A stretch of DNA of 64,000 nucleotides from Dendrophyllia cribrosa (Eukaryota; Cnidaria; Anthozoa; Scleractinia; Dendrophylliidae). The translations under genes were made by a program, and so were the position numbers. How positions within the stretch are numbered: the stretch's first letter is position 1; each line of letters begins with the position of its first letter. Where the stretch lies: contig JAJLRJ010000011.1 in NCBI GenBank assembly GCA_024195265.1, positions 27,731,792 through 27,795,791 of the forward strand, read 5' to 3'. Below the pieces are notes generated by a model, which worked only from the letters and a program-made list of their open reading frames with translations, was not told the origin of the DNA and ran no database searches. Positions 22,206 through 30,109 of the stretch are shown here, in pieces.

Positions 22206-23225
22206 ATGAGTTTATTGAAATGGAATGAAATGACCAAAAGCAAATCTGCTTTGGGGAAAAAAATCAACTTTGTTCACGATACTATCACCCAGAAAAAGTT
22301 GGGTGAAGAAACAAGCCAAACTGGACTGGCAAAAATGTTCCGTCCCATAACAGCAAAACTAGATGAGGTTGTTGCGTCGAATTTGAGGCAGCCAGCTTTG
22401 TCAATTCGAAAGAGAAAGCCAACAATCTCAAAAGTCGATCCAGGCATAGATTATTATCCAGAAGTCGATCCATTTGAAGAGATGGATGTTGGCAGTTTGT
22501 TGGATGATGAGGTTGTTGCACCGCAAGCTGAAAAACAAGTCCCACAAACTTTTTTGGGAGAATTGAGGGAAGAGTTTGGAGGTGATCCACCTCCATATGA
22601 AGATGAAATTCCTGATTACTCTCTGGAGCCTGAGGATGAAGAACAAGAAAAGAAAAAGGAAGCAGACAAAAAAACAAAGGAAAAGAAAGAACGCAAAGAG
22701 GTTGCAGATAAATATTTGGCTGAATTGGAGATTGATACTTATAACACAGTGGATTGGATGCTTGCAGACCCAGATATCACAGCAAAACAGAAACAAAATT
22801 ATCTTGAGCAAAACATTCTTGCTGATGCAAAACATAGAAGAAACCAGCTGAAAGGGTATAAAGCTGCTTGGACGACAAAATTCAAAAACAAAGAAATAGC
22901 TGAACAGACAATGAGAAGGGAACATAGCAAAATAGACTTTTCCTTCAAAGTTCTGAATGATTACATAAAACATTACACAAAGAAAACAAAAACATTTCAG
23001 GGTTCTGGAATGAAAAGAAGAAAAAAAGGTGGAGCCATCCGCTTGTTCTCCAATCCCAAAGAACTTCTCAAGAAACTTGAGGTAATCATTGGCTCCATTC
23101 TTGCTGGGAATACAAATCTGGCAATCAGAAACACTGGAGTGGGCATTCTTGATCTTCTCCTGAAAGAGTCAGTTATCAACAAATCCCAGCATGAAAAGCT
23201 GTTCAAAAACTATTTCAAACCATAA
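22206..23225 (+). CDS. Polinton structural-region protein of unknown function (339 aa)
   Basis: Not recognised by name. The start at 22206 is preferred over an upstream in-frame ATG because it sits in TTAAAATG and removes a hydrophobic run. It is acidic and proline-rich in the middle (DYYPEVDPFEEMDV; PPPYEDEIPDYS), then has a long K/E-rich coiled-coil segment (EQEKKKEADKKTKEKKERKE), a basic glycine patch (FQGSGMKRRKKGG) and a C-terminal helical domain. PPPYEDE is a PPxY-type late-domain motif like those viruses use to recruit ubiquitin ligases for budding; that role is speculative. Immediately followed by the penton gene (stop TAA shared with TAAAATG). Confidence 0.6.
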   Translation: MSLLKWNEMTKSKSALGKKINFVHDTITQKKLGEETSQTGLAKMFRPITAKLDEVVASNLRQPALSIRKRKPTISKVDPGIDYYPEVDPFEEMDVGSLLDDEVVAPQAEKQVPQTFLGELREEFGGDPPPYEDEIPDYSLEPEDEEQEKKKEADKKTKEKKERKEVADKYLAELEIDTYNTVDWMLADPDITAKQKQNYLEQNILADAKHRRNQLKGYKAAWTTKFKNKEIAEQTMRREHSKIDFSFKVLNDYIKHYTKKTKTFQGSGMKRRKKGGAIRLFSNPKELLKKLEVIIGSILAGNTNLAIRNTGVGILDLLLKESVINKSQHEKLFKNYFKP

Positions 23226-23226
23226 A

Positions 23227-23993
23227 ATGGAAAGAGAAATCGTCCTGTCATCTTACGCTGTTAAGAAGAACAAACAAAACAAACCTGCAGATTTCATAAC
23301 AAAATTTAATCGTCCAATTATTCTTGATCCGAATGAACAATATGTTGTTGGGTTGAAACGAATTATCAATATGAGTTTTACGTGGTATAACATCAATCCT
23401 CAATATGAAAATCAACTGATCAGGTTTTCCTCTGATGGTGGGAAAACATTTTCCGATATTGCGTTTCCTGCTGGAGTTTGGGGGTATTCTGGGATGAATG
23501 ATTTCATTCAAAAAACAACAGTGGTGAAAGTCGCTGGAAAAGAGGATGTTTTCCCATCAATCTTGCTTTCAGCAATGAAACTTTTAGAGTAACAATAACA
23601 CTGGCTGAAAATTATCAACTGGATTTCACCCAATCGAATTTCGGGGAGCTTGTGGGGTTTGATAAAAAGATTCTGAAAGAGAAAGTTAATGTTGGCCCTA
23701 AAGTTCCTAATTTGAGTCAAGATACTGATATGTTGAGCATTCATTGTGATTTAACAAATGATTCATTTGTGGATGGGGAAGAGACTGACATCATTTATTC
23801 CTTTTCCACATCTGTTCTGCAGGCATCATATAGTTTTGAGCGTGAACCCATAAAAATAGCATTCTGCCCTCTGAATAAAAACACGATCAGCTCAATTCGA
23901 ATCTATATCACAGACGGGAAAAGAAGAATTGTCAACTTGAATGGAGCAGACACAGCATTCTCGTTGATATTAAAAAAAAAGACTATAAAATGA
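23227..23993 (+). pseudogene. Minor capsid (penton, single jelly roll) protein, frameshifted
   Basis: The first segment (23227-23592) begins MEREIVLSSYAVKKNKQNKP and has FNRPIILDPNEQYVVGLKRI, the typical opening of Polinton penton proteins. The remainder, in another frame, runs to 23993 with YQLDFTQSNFGELVGFD, then PNLSQDTDMLSIHCDL and SSIRIYITDGKRRIVNLNG, all typical of the C-terminal half. The shift lies between about 23545 and 23595. It starts at ATAAAATG directly after the previous stop, lies two genes upstream of the major capsid gene, and overlaps the next gene by ATGA. Confidence 0.75.
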
Positions 23994-24433
23994 AAGCATA
24001 TGAATTTTCTTGTTATTATCACCCCAAACTGGGGAAGTTTGTTTATAAGCATAAAGGAACAGGAATCATTTTTGATTCCATCTTCAAGCCACTGAAAAAG
24101 ATGGCAGGACCAGCTTTGAAAGGAATTCTCAAGAAAGTTGCAAAACCATTTGCTAAAAAAGCTTTGGACGCAGGAATTTCTCACGCTGGGGAAAAAGTGG
24201 GCAAAATGGCAGTTGAAAAATCAGGTGATTTGATCATGAAAAAACTGGGAAACATGAAGATTGGAAAACCATCTGCGAGTCCTGCGAAACGAGGACGAAA
24301 ACCACAATCACTCTCAGCTTCACTCCCTGCTTCACTCCCTGCTTCACTCCCTGCTTCACTCCCTGTGAAACAACCACAGAGAGAAAGTGCAACTGACATC
24401 CTGAATAGACTGATCAGTGGCCAAGGAATTTAA
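23990..24433 (+). CDS. Small basic capsid-associated protein, pVI-like (147 aa)
   Basis: Small basic protein between penton and major capsid genes. The N-terminal part is followed by an amphipathic helical stretch (SIFKPLKKMAGPALKGILKK), then a basic AKRGRKPQ patch, four tandem SLPA repeats (a 12-bp DNA repeat at about 24315-24365) and a C-terminal RESATDILNRLISGQGI. ISGQ-G near the end fits the adenain cleavage pattern. The amphipathic helix and position recall adenovirus protein VI, a membrane-lytic cement protein. Homology is not established. It starts at TATAAAATG with a 4-bp overlap to the penton frame. Confidence 0.6.
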   Translation: MKAYEFSCYYHPKLGKFVYKHKGTGIIFDSIFKPLKKMAGPALKGILKKVAKPFAKKALDAGISHAGEKVGKMAVEKSGDLIMKKLGNMKIGKPSASPAKRGRKPQSLSASLPASLPASLPASLPVKQPQRESATDILNRLISGQGI

Positions 24434-24447
24434 AATAATCTATCAAA

Positions 24448-25734
24448 ATGGCTTTTCGATCGAATGAATATCTCCAAAGAAATGAATTAGTAAGATTCCA
24501 GTTGGATGATGTTATCAGAGCCCCAGCAAATGGGCAACATCAAGCAAAAAATGGTTATAAATTCACCATCAATGACAGATCAGCGTTCTATGACTGGCAT
24601 AACGCTTATTTTGAAATGCAATTTCAACTCCAGAAATTAGCAGATGGTGCTGGATATGCTGCTGCTGATAGGATAACAGTAATAAATGGCTCACATTCCC
24701 TGATAAAACACATGACAATCAGATCTGCAGGGAAGATTGTTTATGAACCTGACAATCTGCATAAAGTTACTTTTGTTAAAAATCTGTTGGAATACTCAGA
24801 TGACTTCAGCAGATCAGTCGCAAAAAACAGTTTCTGGTATTTGGATGTGAATGCGACAACAGCTGCGAATAACACAGGATTTGAAGCGAGAAGAATACAA
24901 ACTCAGGCAGTTCGAGATAATGGAACTGGAGGTGCTAAAGATGTTAATTGCATTATCCCCCTGAATCGTTTCTCCTTTTTCGAGGAACTGGAAGATAGGA
25001 TGTTGGTCCCAATGCAGCTGCAATTCGAAATTAATCTTCAACAGGATGATGAATTGATTCATATGGCAAATGGTATAGATCCTGGAAGAGTTGTGGTGAA
25101 TCGATTTTTGCTTTGGGTGCCGAGATTGACACCAAAAGATTCTCTTTATGACAAATTTATCAGTTCATTCCTGAAAGAATCGCAATGGAAGTATCTGAGG
25201 GAGATATATGATCAATCACCTCCTACACAATCATCAGGATTCTTCCAGATTTCAGCGAGCATTGACAATGTGAGGCATATTTTTGTCTGGCTGAAAAGAG
25301 CAGCTCCACCCAATGATGACCCTGCAGAAGATAACCCATATCTCTTTGACACTTTCAAGCTGAATGCAGCAAATGCAAACTCATCCCTGTCAACTTGCAG
25401 ATTGGAGTATGGAAATGGAGTGTTTTACCCTGAAACTGATTACGACACGGAATCGAAAGTCAGAATCTTCAATGATGTCATGGCTTATGCAATGAGGAAA
25501 AATGACTTCAACACTGGTACTCAGTTGAATTTGGCTAACTTTCAATCTCTCTTCAGCCTCATTTATTTCAACTTGTCTTACCAAGCTGAAAAACCAACAC
25601 GAGATCCCAAGCAGTTGATATTTCGATATACGCTGAATGCCAATGCAGCTGCAGCCTTCAATGTGCATGCAGTCGTTCTTTATGAGGAAACAGCTAAGAT
25701 TGATAAAGTTGGAAATGAATTAGTCATTGCCTAA
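24448..25734 (+). CDS. Major capsid protein, double jelly roll (428 aa)
   Basis: Hexon-type shell protein. The opening MAFRSNEYLQRNELVRFQLD, the FTINDRSAFYDWHNAYFEMQ strand, GSHSLIKHMTIRSAGKIVYE, NCIIPLNRFSFFEELEDRML and VVNRFLLWVPRLTPKD are characteristic of Polinton major capsid proteins. The second jelly roll ends with FRYTLNANAAAAFNVHAVVL. The frame is intact over 428 codons, even though neighbouring capsid genes are broken. Its ATG is in ATCAAAATG, a variant of the shared motif. Preceded by pVI-like and penton genes, followed by the split gene at 25755. Confidence 0.85.
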   Translation: MAFRSNEYLQRNELVRFQLDDVIRAPANGQHQAKNGYKFTINDRSAFYDWHNAYFEMQFQLQKLADGAGYAAADRITVINGSHSLIKHMTIRSAGKIVYEPDNLHKVTFVKNLLEYSDDFSRSVAKNSFWYLDVNATTAANNTGFEARRIQTQAVRDNGTGGAKDVNCIIPLNRFSFFEELEDRMLVPMQLQFEINLQQDDELIHMANGIDPGRVVVNRFLLWVPRLTPKDSLYDKFISSFLKESQWKYLREIYDQSPPTQSSGFFQISASIDNVRHIFVWLKRAAPPNDDPAEDNPYLFDTFKLNAANANSSLSTCRLEYGNGVFYPETDYDTESKVRIFNDVMAYAMRKNDFNTGTQLNLANFQSLFSLIYFNLSYQAEKPTRDPKQLIFRYTLNANAAAAFNVHAVVLYEETAKIDKVGNELVIA

Positions 25735-25968
25735 AACATATGTTATCATTAAAAATGACAACATATCACCCATATAAAGTAAATTTGTCTGAAGGGCAAA
25801 AACAAAAGCTTGGAAGAGCATTCAGAACAAACAGGCCTATCACCCTGAGATTGGGACGAAATCAAACAAGTGGAAGTGATGAACTGATGCTGACAGCCAA
25901 TCAAAAGAAACGAATTGGTAAAGCCGCAGCTTTGGGAAAGGGAGTTGAGATAAAGATATCGAAAACGC

Positions 25969-26241
25969 CATAGTTAATAGAATAAACTGGTTATGAAACT
26001 CAGTCAGTCCTTTGTTATATGTTTTTGTTCTCCATTCCTTTTGTTCGTTTGCCTTGACCCTGCACAAAACACAAAAGGTATTGAAATGCATATGAGCAAC
26101 TGACCAGTAGAAACATTTGGGCTCACACGTTAAACAAAACAATGTGCAGGGTCACGGTTCGTTCAACATAAAACAAAGCAGCTTTGTACACTCTTTTTGA
26201 AATTTATTGAGCTTCATAACCAGTTTGTTCTATTAACTATG
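25969..26241. mobile_element. 273-bp MITE nested in a Polinton gene, 7-bp target duplication
   Basis: Ends CATAGTTAATAGAATAAACT and the inverted copy ending at 26241 match over about 29 bp with one mismatch. AAAACGC is present on both sides (25962-25968 and 26242-26248). Removing the element and one duplicate leaves the host reading frame open across the join, which proves it is an insertion into a coding sequence. The 7-bp duplication, or 8 bp if the shared G is counted, would suit an hAT-like transposase. Confidence 0.88.
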
Positions 26242-26628
26242 AAAACGCAAATCAGAAAAGTGATGAAACAAGGTGGAAGTCTGTTTTCTGCTATTTGCTC
26301 ATTCCCTGTTACCCACCCTGGGTAAAACACTTGGGATGTCAGCATTGGCTGGTTTGGCGAGTGAAGGAGCGAGTCAAGTTGTGAAATCAATCAGCGGAAA
26401 AGGAGCTGGCCAAGTGGGTGGATTTCTCATCCCCCAAAATAAAATTCAGAAACTGATTGACAATAAACATTTGTTGACAAATAAACAGAAACAGGATATT
26501 TTAACTGCCCTGCAATCAGGAGGACAGGTTGTTGTGAAACCAACCAAAACACAATCTGGTGGATTGTTGGGAACAATGCTGGCATCCATTGGAATTCCAC
26601 TTGCGCTTGATATGGTGAAAAACCTGTT

Positions 26629-26790
26629 TGGAAAAGGTGCCCCTAGAGTTGGCAGACCAAAAGGAAAAGGTGCCCCCAGAGTTGGACGACCAAAAGGGAG
26701 CGGAGCGACTTCTGGAAAAGGTGCCCCCAGAGTTGGACGACCAAAAGGGAGCGGAGCGACCTCTGGAAAAGGTGCCCCTAGACTGGGAAC
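26629..26790 (+). repeat. Coding tandem repeats GKGAPRVGRPKG(SGATS)
   Basis: About four copies of a glycine/lysine/arginine unit with GRPKG cores, which resemble AT-hooks. The longer 57-bp version contains SGATS. Probably a DNA-contacting tail of the capsid-associated protein. Confidence 0.75.
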
Positions 26791-26931
26791 TCCTTGGGCA
26801 AGACCTCCTCCATTCATTGGAAGTTGGGGAAACCCTGTTGGAATGGGAAAAAAAAAATCAAAAAAAGGCAAAGGACTTCTGCTGGGATCGAAAAGTCCAT
26901 TCAACAGCATTCCAATTCTCGGGGCACTTCT

Positions 26932-27372
26932 GTGAGACCTAAATTTGTAATTAAACCCCTGAATAATGTTGATCTGTTGAATTGGATTGAATATCTGGGG
27001 ATTCCCAATTTCAAAGGAATATTTGCAAGAGATGAAGCTATGCCCAAAAAACACAGCCCATACATCATCAATCTTGATTCGCTTAAAAATGCAGGGACTC
27101 ATTGGGTTTGTTGCGTCCCATCGCATGATAGAAAGTTCTTATGGTATTTTGATAGTTTCGGCATGGGCTATCCTCTCGAATTTAAAAGTTCCAAACCTGT
27201 AATTTGGAACAGCAGTCAGTATCAAAACATCAACAGTGTTCTTTGCGGTTATTATTGCCTCTTCTTCCTGCATCAATGGTCGCAGGGGAAAGATTTCTAT
27301 GATATTCTCCAACCTTTCAGTTTGACTGACACAATGCAAAATGAGAAATTCATAAAAGATTATTTCAATTAA
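26932..27372 (+). CDS. Adenain-like cysteine maturation protease
   Basis: Processes virion proteins. The catalytic set is visible: H in GTHWVCC, D in YFDSFG, Q six residues before C in YQNINSVLCGYYC. The N-terminal IKPLNNVDLLNWIEYLGIPN and FKGIFARDEAM are typical of the Polinton enzyme. No good ATG lies just before this domain. GTG at 26932 is the nearest in-frame candidate, and the first upstream ATG (26794) lies deep inside the preceding gene, so the true start has probably been lost or lies in a fused arrangement. About 146 residues, slightly short for the family. Followed by the PLA2 gene. Confidence 0.82.
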   Translation: MRPKFVIKPLNNVDLLNWIEYLGIPNFKGIFARDEAMPKKHSPYIINLDSLKNAGTHWVCCVPSHDRKFLWYFDSFGMGYPLEFKSSKPVIWNSSQYQNINSVLCGYYCLFFLHQWSQGKDFYDILQPFSLTDTMQNEKFIKDYFN

Positions 27373-27374
27373 AA

Positions 27375-28183
27375 ATGGAATCATATTGCGTCAAAGAAAA
27401 AAGAGTCACTGGTTGCGTTGAACCATCCGGATATATGACTGCAAAAAATGGGAGAAAAATGTTTTTCTGCCATTGCGCTTCATGCGGAATTAAAAAAACT
27501 AGATTCGTGAAACAAGGGAACTCGGGAAACTAAGTCTGCCCTCACAAGGTGGGGGCTTTTTCGATATAGCCGACAGTCATTCACTCGGTGAAATTGCCTT
27601 AAAAAGCGGCGTGAAAGGATTGACTAATCTTGGCCGTATTGGATTATCCAAAGCAGTTAAATCAGATTTTGCCAAACAAAAAATTAAAGGTGCGGTGAAT
27701 AAATATCTTGATCAAGCATTGGACGCATTTACAAGTGACATTTCAAAGAAATTAGATCCCTTATCCGGTCGCGGGATCGATGTTCATAACTTGATAGGAA
27801 AACTTCCCAGACCAAAAGGAGGATTCACTCTCCCCGGACATAACTTCACAGGTCCTTTCAATCCATTGGAAAAGCAAGTCAGATTTGACGATACTGGAAA
27901 GATTCTGGAAATCTGGCAACAACCAACTGGAAAAACAGATGCAGTTTCTATGCAACATGATGTGGATTATTCAGTTTGCGCAAAACAAGCAGATCCACGC
28001 AAATGTAAAAACAAAGCAGACAGAAAGATGGTTGCCGCATTGGATGCTATTCCCTGGAAAGAAAGACAGTGGGGTCATGCTTTTGCAAGAAACACAATCA
28101 ACGCAAAACAAAAACTTGGTCTCGGCTTCGCCTCGACCTGCTCCGCTGGACTTGGGGCCCCAAAAAACGGGAAAAGATTTTGA
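27375..28183 (+). pseudogene. Zinc-ribbon plus parvovirus-type phospholipase A2 protein, one frameshift
   Basis: The first 52 codons (27375-27533, start in TTAAAAATGG) form a zinc ribbon with pairs C..C at YCVKEK and CHCASCG. A one-base shift near 27525 moves into the frame that encodes the PLA2 domain, open to 28183. This has the calcium-loop motif FTLPGHNFTGPFNPL and the catalytic MQHDVDY, the signature of parvovirus VP1 PLA2. Such enzymes breach endosomal membranes during entry. LSGR-G upstream of the PLA2 fits the maturation protease pattern, so the lipase may be released by cleavage. The C-terminal end KQKLGLGF is typical; the last 20 codons overlap the integrase frame. Confidence 0.8.
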
Positions 28184-29127
28184 GTGAAGGCTGGACTCAA
28201 AATCTGGCAAATGAACTTCACCAGCCGATAAGGAGAAGATTTCCAAAGAGAAGAGTCATTTCATATGGGATTGACAACATCTGGGCGGCTGATCTGGTTG
28301 AGATGGGGAAATTTTCAAAGTGGAACAAGGGAATAAGATATCTCCTGATGGTGATCGATGTCTTCTCAAAGTTCGGTTGGATTCACCCCCTGAAAGACAA
28401 GCGAGGACAAACAGTTGCCGATGCTTTCCGATCCATATTTGCGAAGGCACGAAAACCGAAAATGCTTTGGACAGACAAAGGGACTGAATTTTTCAATGGA
28501 ACTATGAAGGATCTCCTTGACTTGAATGGGATAAAATTGTATACTACAGAGAACGAAGAAAAGTCATCTGTGGTTGAACGTTGGAACAAGACGATGAAGG
28601 AGAAACTCTTCCGGATGTTTTCTGCTAACAATAATACAATTTTCTTTGACAAACTGGATAGGTTAGTGGATCAATATAATAACACTTATCATTCAAGCAT
28701 TAAGATGTCACCCGCAGAGGCGAGCAAACAGAAAAATGAAACAAAGGTTTTTGCTAATCTTTTCGGTGACATGATTTATGCTAAACACAACCCAGCAAAA
28801 TTCAAAGTCGGCGACAAAGTCCGAATTTCAAAATACAAACGAAAGATATTCGACAAAGGTTTCACCCCGAGCTGGACAGAGGAGATATTTATCGTCGACG
28901 AGGTTTTGAACACAAATCCTCCGACGTATAAATTAGTCGATCTGTTGGGAGAAAAAATAACTGGATCATTTTACGAGGCAGAACTCCAAAGAACAAACCA
29001 AAGCGTGTTTCGCATTGAAAAGGTTATTCGCCGCGACCAGAAGAAAAAGAAAGCCTTGGTTAAATGGAAAGGATATCCCGATAAATTCAATTCCTGGATT
29101 CCACTGAGTGATGTGGAAAATCTCTGA
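28069..29127 (+). CDS. Retroviral-type integrase with C-terminal chromodomain (352 aa)
   Basis: Inserts the element into host DNA with 6-bp duplications. DDE residues: D75 in WAADLVEMG, D136 in WTDKGTEF, E170 in SVVERWNKT. An SH3-like region (FKVGDKVRISKYKR) follows, then a chromodomain (RIEKVIRR...ALVKWKGYPDKFNSWIPLSDVENL, residues ~312-350) that could target chromatin. The ATG at 28069 overlaps the PLA2 gene by about 115 bp and is the only in-frame one before the active site. The usual N-terminal HHCC zinc finger is not seen. D136 to E170 leaves 33 residues, two fewer than the canonical 35. Confidence 0.85.
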   Translation: MGSCFCKKHNQRKTKTWSRLRLDLLRWTWGPKKREKILSEGWTQNLANELHQPIRRRFPKRRVISYGIDNIWAADLVEMGKFSKWNKGIRYLLMVIDVFSKFGWIHPLKDKRGQTVADAFRSIFAKARKPKMLWTDKGTEFFNGTMKDLLDLNGIKLYTTENEEKSSVVERWNKTMKEKLFRMFSANNNTIFFDKLDRLVDQYNNTYHSSIKMSPAEASKQKNETKVFANLFGDMIYAKHNPAKFKVGDKVRISKYKRKIFDKGFTPSWTEEIFIVDEVLNTNPPTYKLVDLLGEKITGSFYEAELQRTNQSVFRIEKVIRRDQKKKKALVKWKGYPDKFNSWIPLSDVENL

Positions 29128-29184
29128 GACAGAATATGAATGTTGAACATTCATATTCATTCCAAAACACCGCTTCACTTCACT

Positions 29185-29463
29185 TCACTTTGCTTTGCTT
29201 TCTTTCAATTCCCGGTGGATTTCCCAGAGGAGACAACTTTGTTTTTGGAATTCATTTTTGAGAATCTTGTGTTCCTCTTGGAGGTTGACAAATGATTCAA
29301 AGAGGAGTTCTATTGTGTCTTCCTCTTCTTCATTTTGCTCTGCTTCTTCCATCTCCGAATCAGAGACAATAAATTCCTCGTCAGATGTTGTTGGGGTTTC
29401 ATTTTCGCTCCTTTCTTCCTCCTCTGAGCAAGTGAGGCAATCTTCATGGTCACTGGCTTCCAT
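29185..29463 (-). CDS. Small acidic coiled-coil protein (92 aa)
   Basis: Not recognised. The first 55 residues are very acidic with serines and threonines (SEEEERSENETPTTSDEEF; EEAEQNEEEEDTIELLFES). The rest is a short coiled coil (LQEEHKILKNEFQKQ). The ATG follows GGAAAGAAAATG and overlaps the end of the VLTF3-like gene by 14 bp, so both are likely read from one transcript coming from the right end. An acidic tail of this kind suits a transcription partner or histone-like binder, but no function can be assigned. Confidence 0.5.
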   Translation of the reverse strand: MEASDHEDCLTCSEEEERSENETPTTSDEEFIVSDSEMEEAEQNEEEEDTIELLFESFVNLQEEHKILKNEFQKQSCLLWEIHRELKESKAK

Positions 29464-30019
29464 TTTCTTTCCATTTGTTTTTTTTGAAGATGGTTTGGAT
29501 TATTTTTTCCTGTTCAGCCCTTCTTGATGGAAGAACCAACAGTTTGAAATCATCTTCATTTGGATTGAAACCATTCTTTTTCAGAAGGGAGAAAAGAACT
29601 TGATTGAAATTAAGAAACTTTTTTCGCTTGAGATGAAGATCATCATATGTCAGTGAGAAATATTTAAAATCATCAATGAGGAACTTTTCCAGATATTCAT
29701 AGTCATTTCCATCGTGATTTGTTATGTGATTGAAAATTTCATGATCGTTGCCATTGACTTTTTTCCATTTGGAAGCTTTGACAAACTCCCTGACTTTTTT
29801 TCTGGTGATTTCGTGGAGAGGAATTTGGGAGAGAATTTCTTTTTGATAAAACTCGAGATCTTCAAGTGGAATTTGATTTTTCCCCAGATTTTTACGGATG
29901 ACATCTTTAAAATGTTCCAGTCTGAGATTTTTGTGAGAATGCCATATTGTTGTATATGTTTCTTGAATAATTTCAGGAGTGTCATCTATTTCCTCATCTT
30001 CATCTTCGGAATCAGACAT
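29450..30019 (-). CDS. VLTF3-like late transcription factor (189 aa)
   Basis: Start at 30019 (MSDSEDEDEE) is chosen over an upstream in-frame ATG in the terminal repeat. After an acidic N-terminus the body reads LRLEHFKDVIRKNLGKNQIP (33-51), FYQKEILSQIPLHEITRKKV (57-76), KKVNGNDHEIFNHITNHDG, DFKYFSLTYDDLHLKRKKFL (117-136), NQVLFSLLKKNGF and IIQTIFKKNKW. This HF...GK..IP / lysine-rich helix / .H.I...L.G / F..Y...R.nFLN...vL order is the pattern of poxvirus VLTF3 and its homologues in other large DNA viruses. It would drive late genes of the element. It is the first gene from the right end. Confidence 0.65.
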   Translation of the reverse strand: MSDSEDEDEEIDDTPEIIQETYTTIWHSHKNLRLEHFKDVIRKNLGKNQIPLEDLEFYQKEILSQIPLHEITRKKVREFVKASKWKKVNGNDHEIFNHITNHDGNDYEYLEKFLIDDFKYFSLTYDDLHLKRKKFLNFNQVLFSLLKKNGFNPNEDDFKLLVLPSRRAEQEKIIQTIFKKNKWKENGSQ

Positions 30020-30109
30020 TTTCTTTTCCAGAGAAACTTTTTCTGGAGAAAATATTTTGTCAACCAGATTTTTTTTGGAAATGATTTTTGTTTCCAACTT
30101 GAAAATAAA

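Larger units (their letters stand above)
25755..26935 (+). pseudogene. Capsid-associated protein gene split by a MITE and frameshifted
   Basis: The 5' part (25755-25968) encodes YKVNLSEGQKQKLGRAFRTN and LTANQKKRIGKAAALGKG. The 3' part resumes in the same frame beyond the MITE (from 26242) and encodes a KQGGS motif. After a one-base shift near 26290-26325 it continues with hydrophobic helices (GMSALAGLASEGASQVVKSI), glycine-rich basic repeats and a GSKSPFNSIPILGALL end. This order (N-terminal NQ/LGKG motifs, K.GG, hydrophobic helix, basic tail) resembles a Polinton structural protein I have seen next to the capsid genes, but I cannot name it. ISGK-G and LFGK-G fit the protease pattern. Confidence 0.65.
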
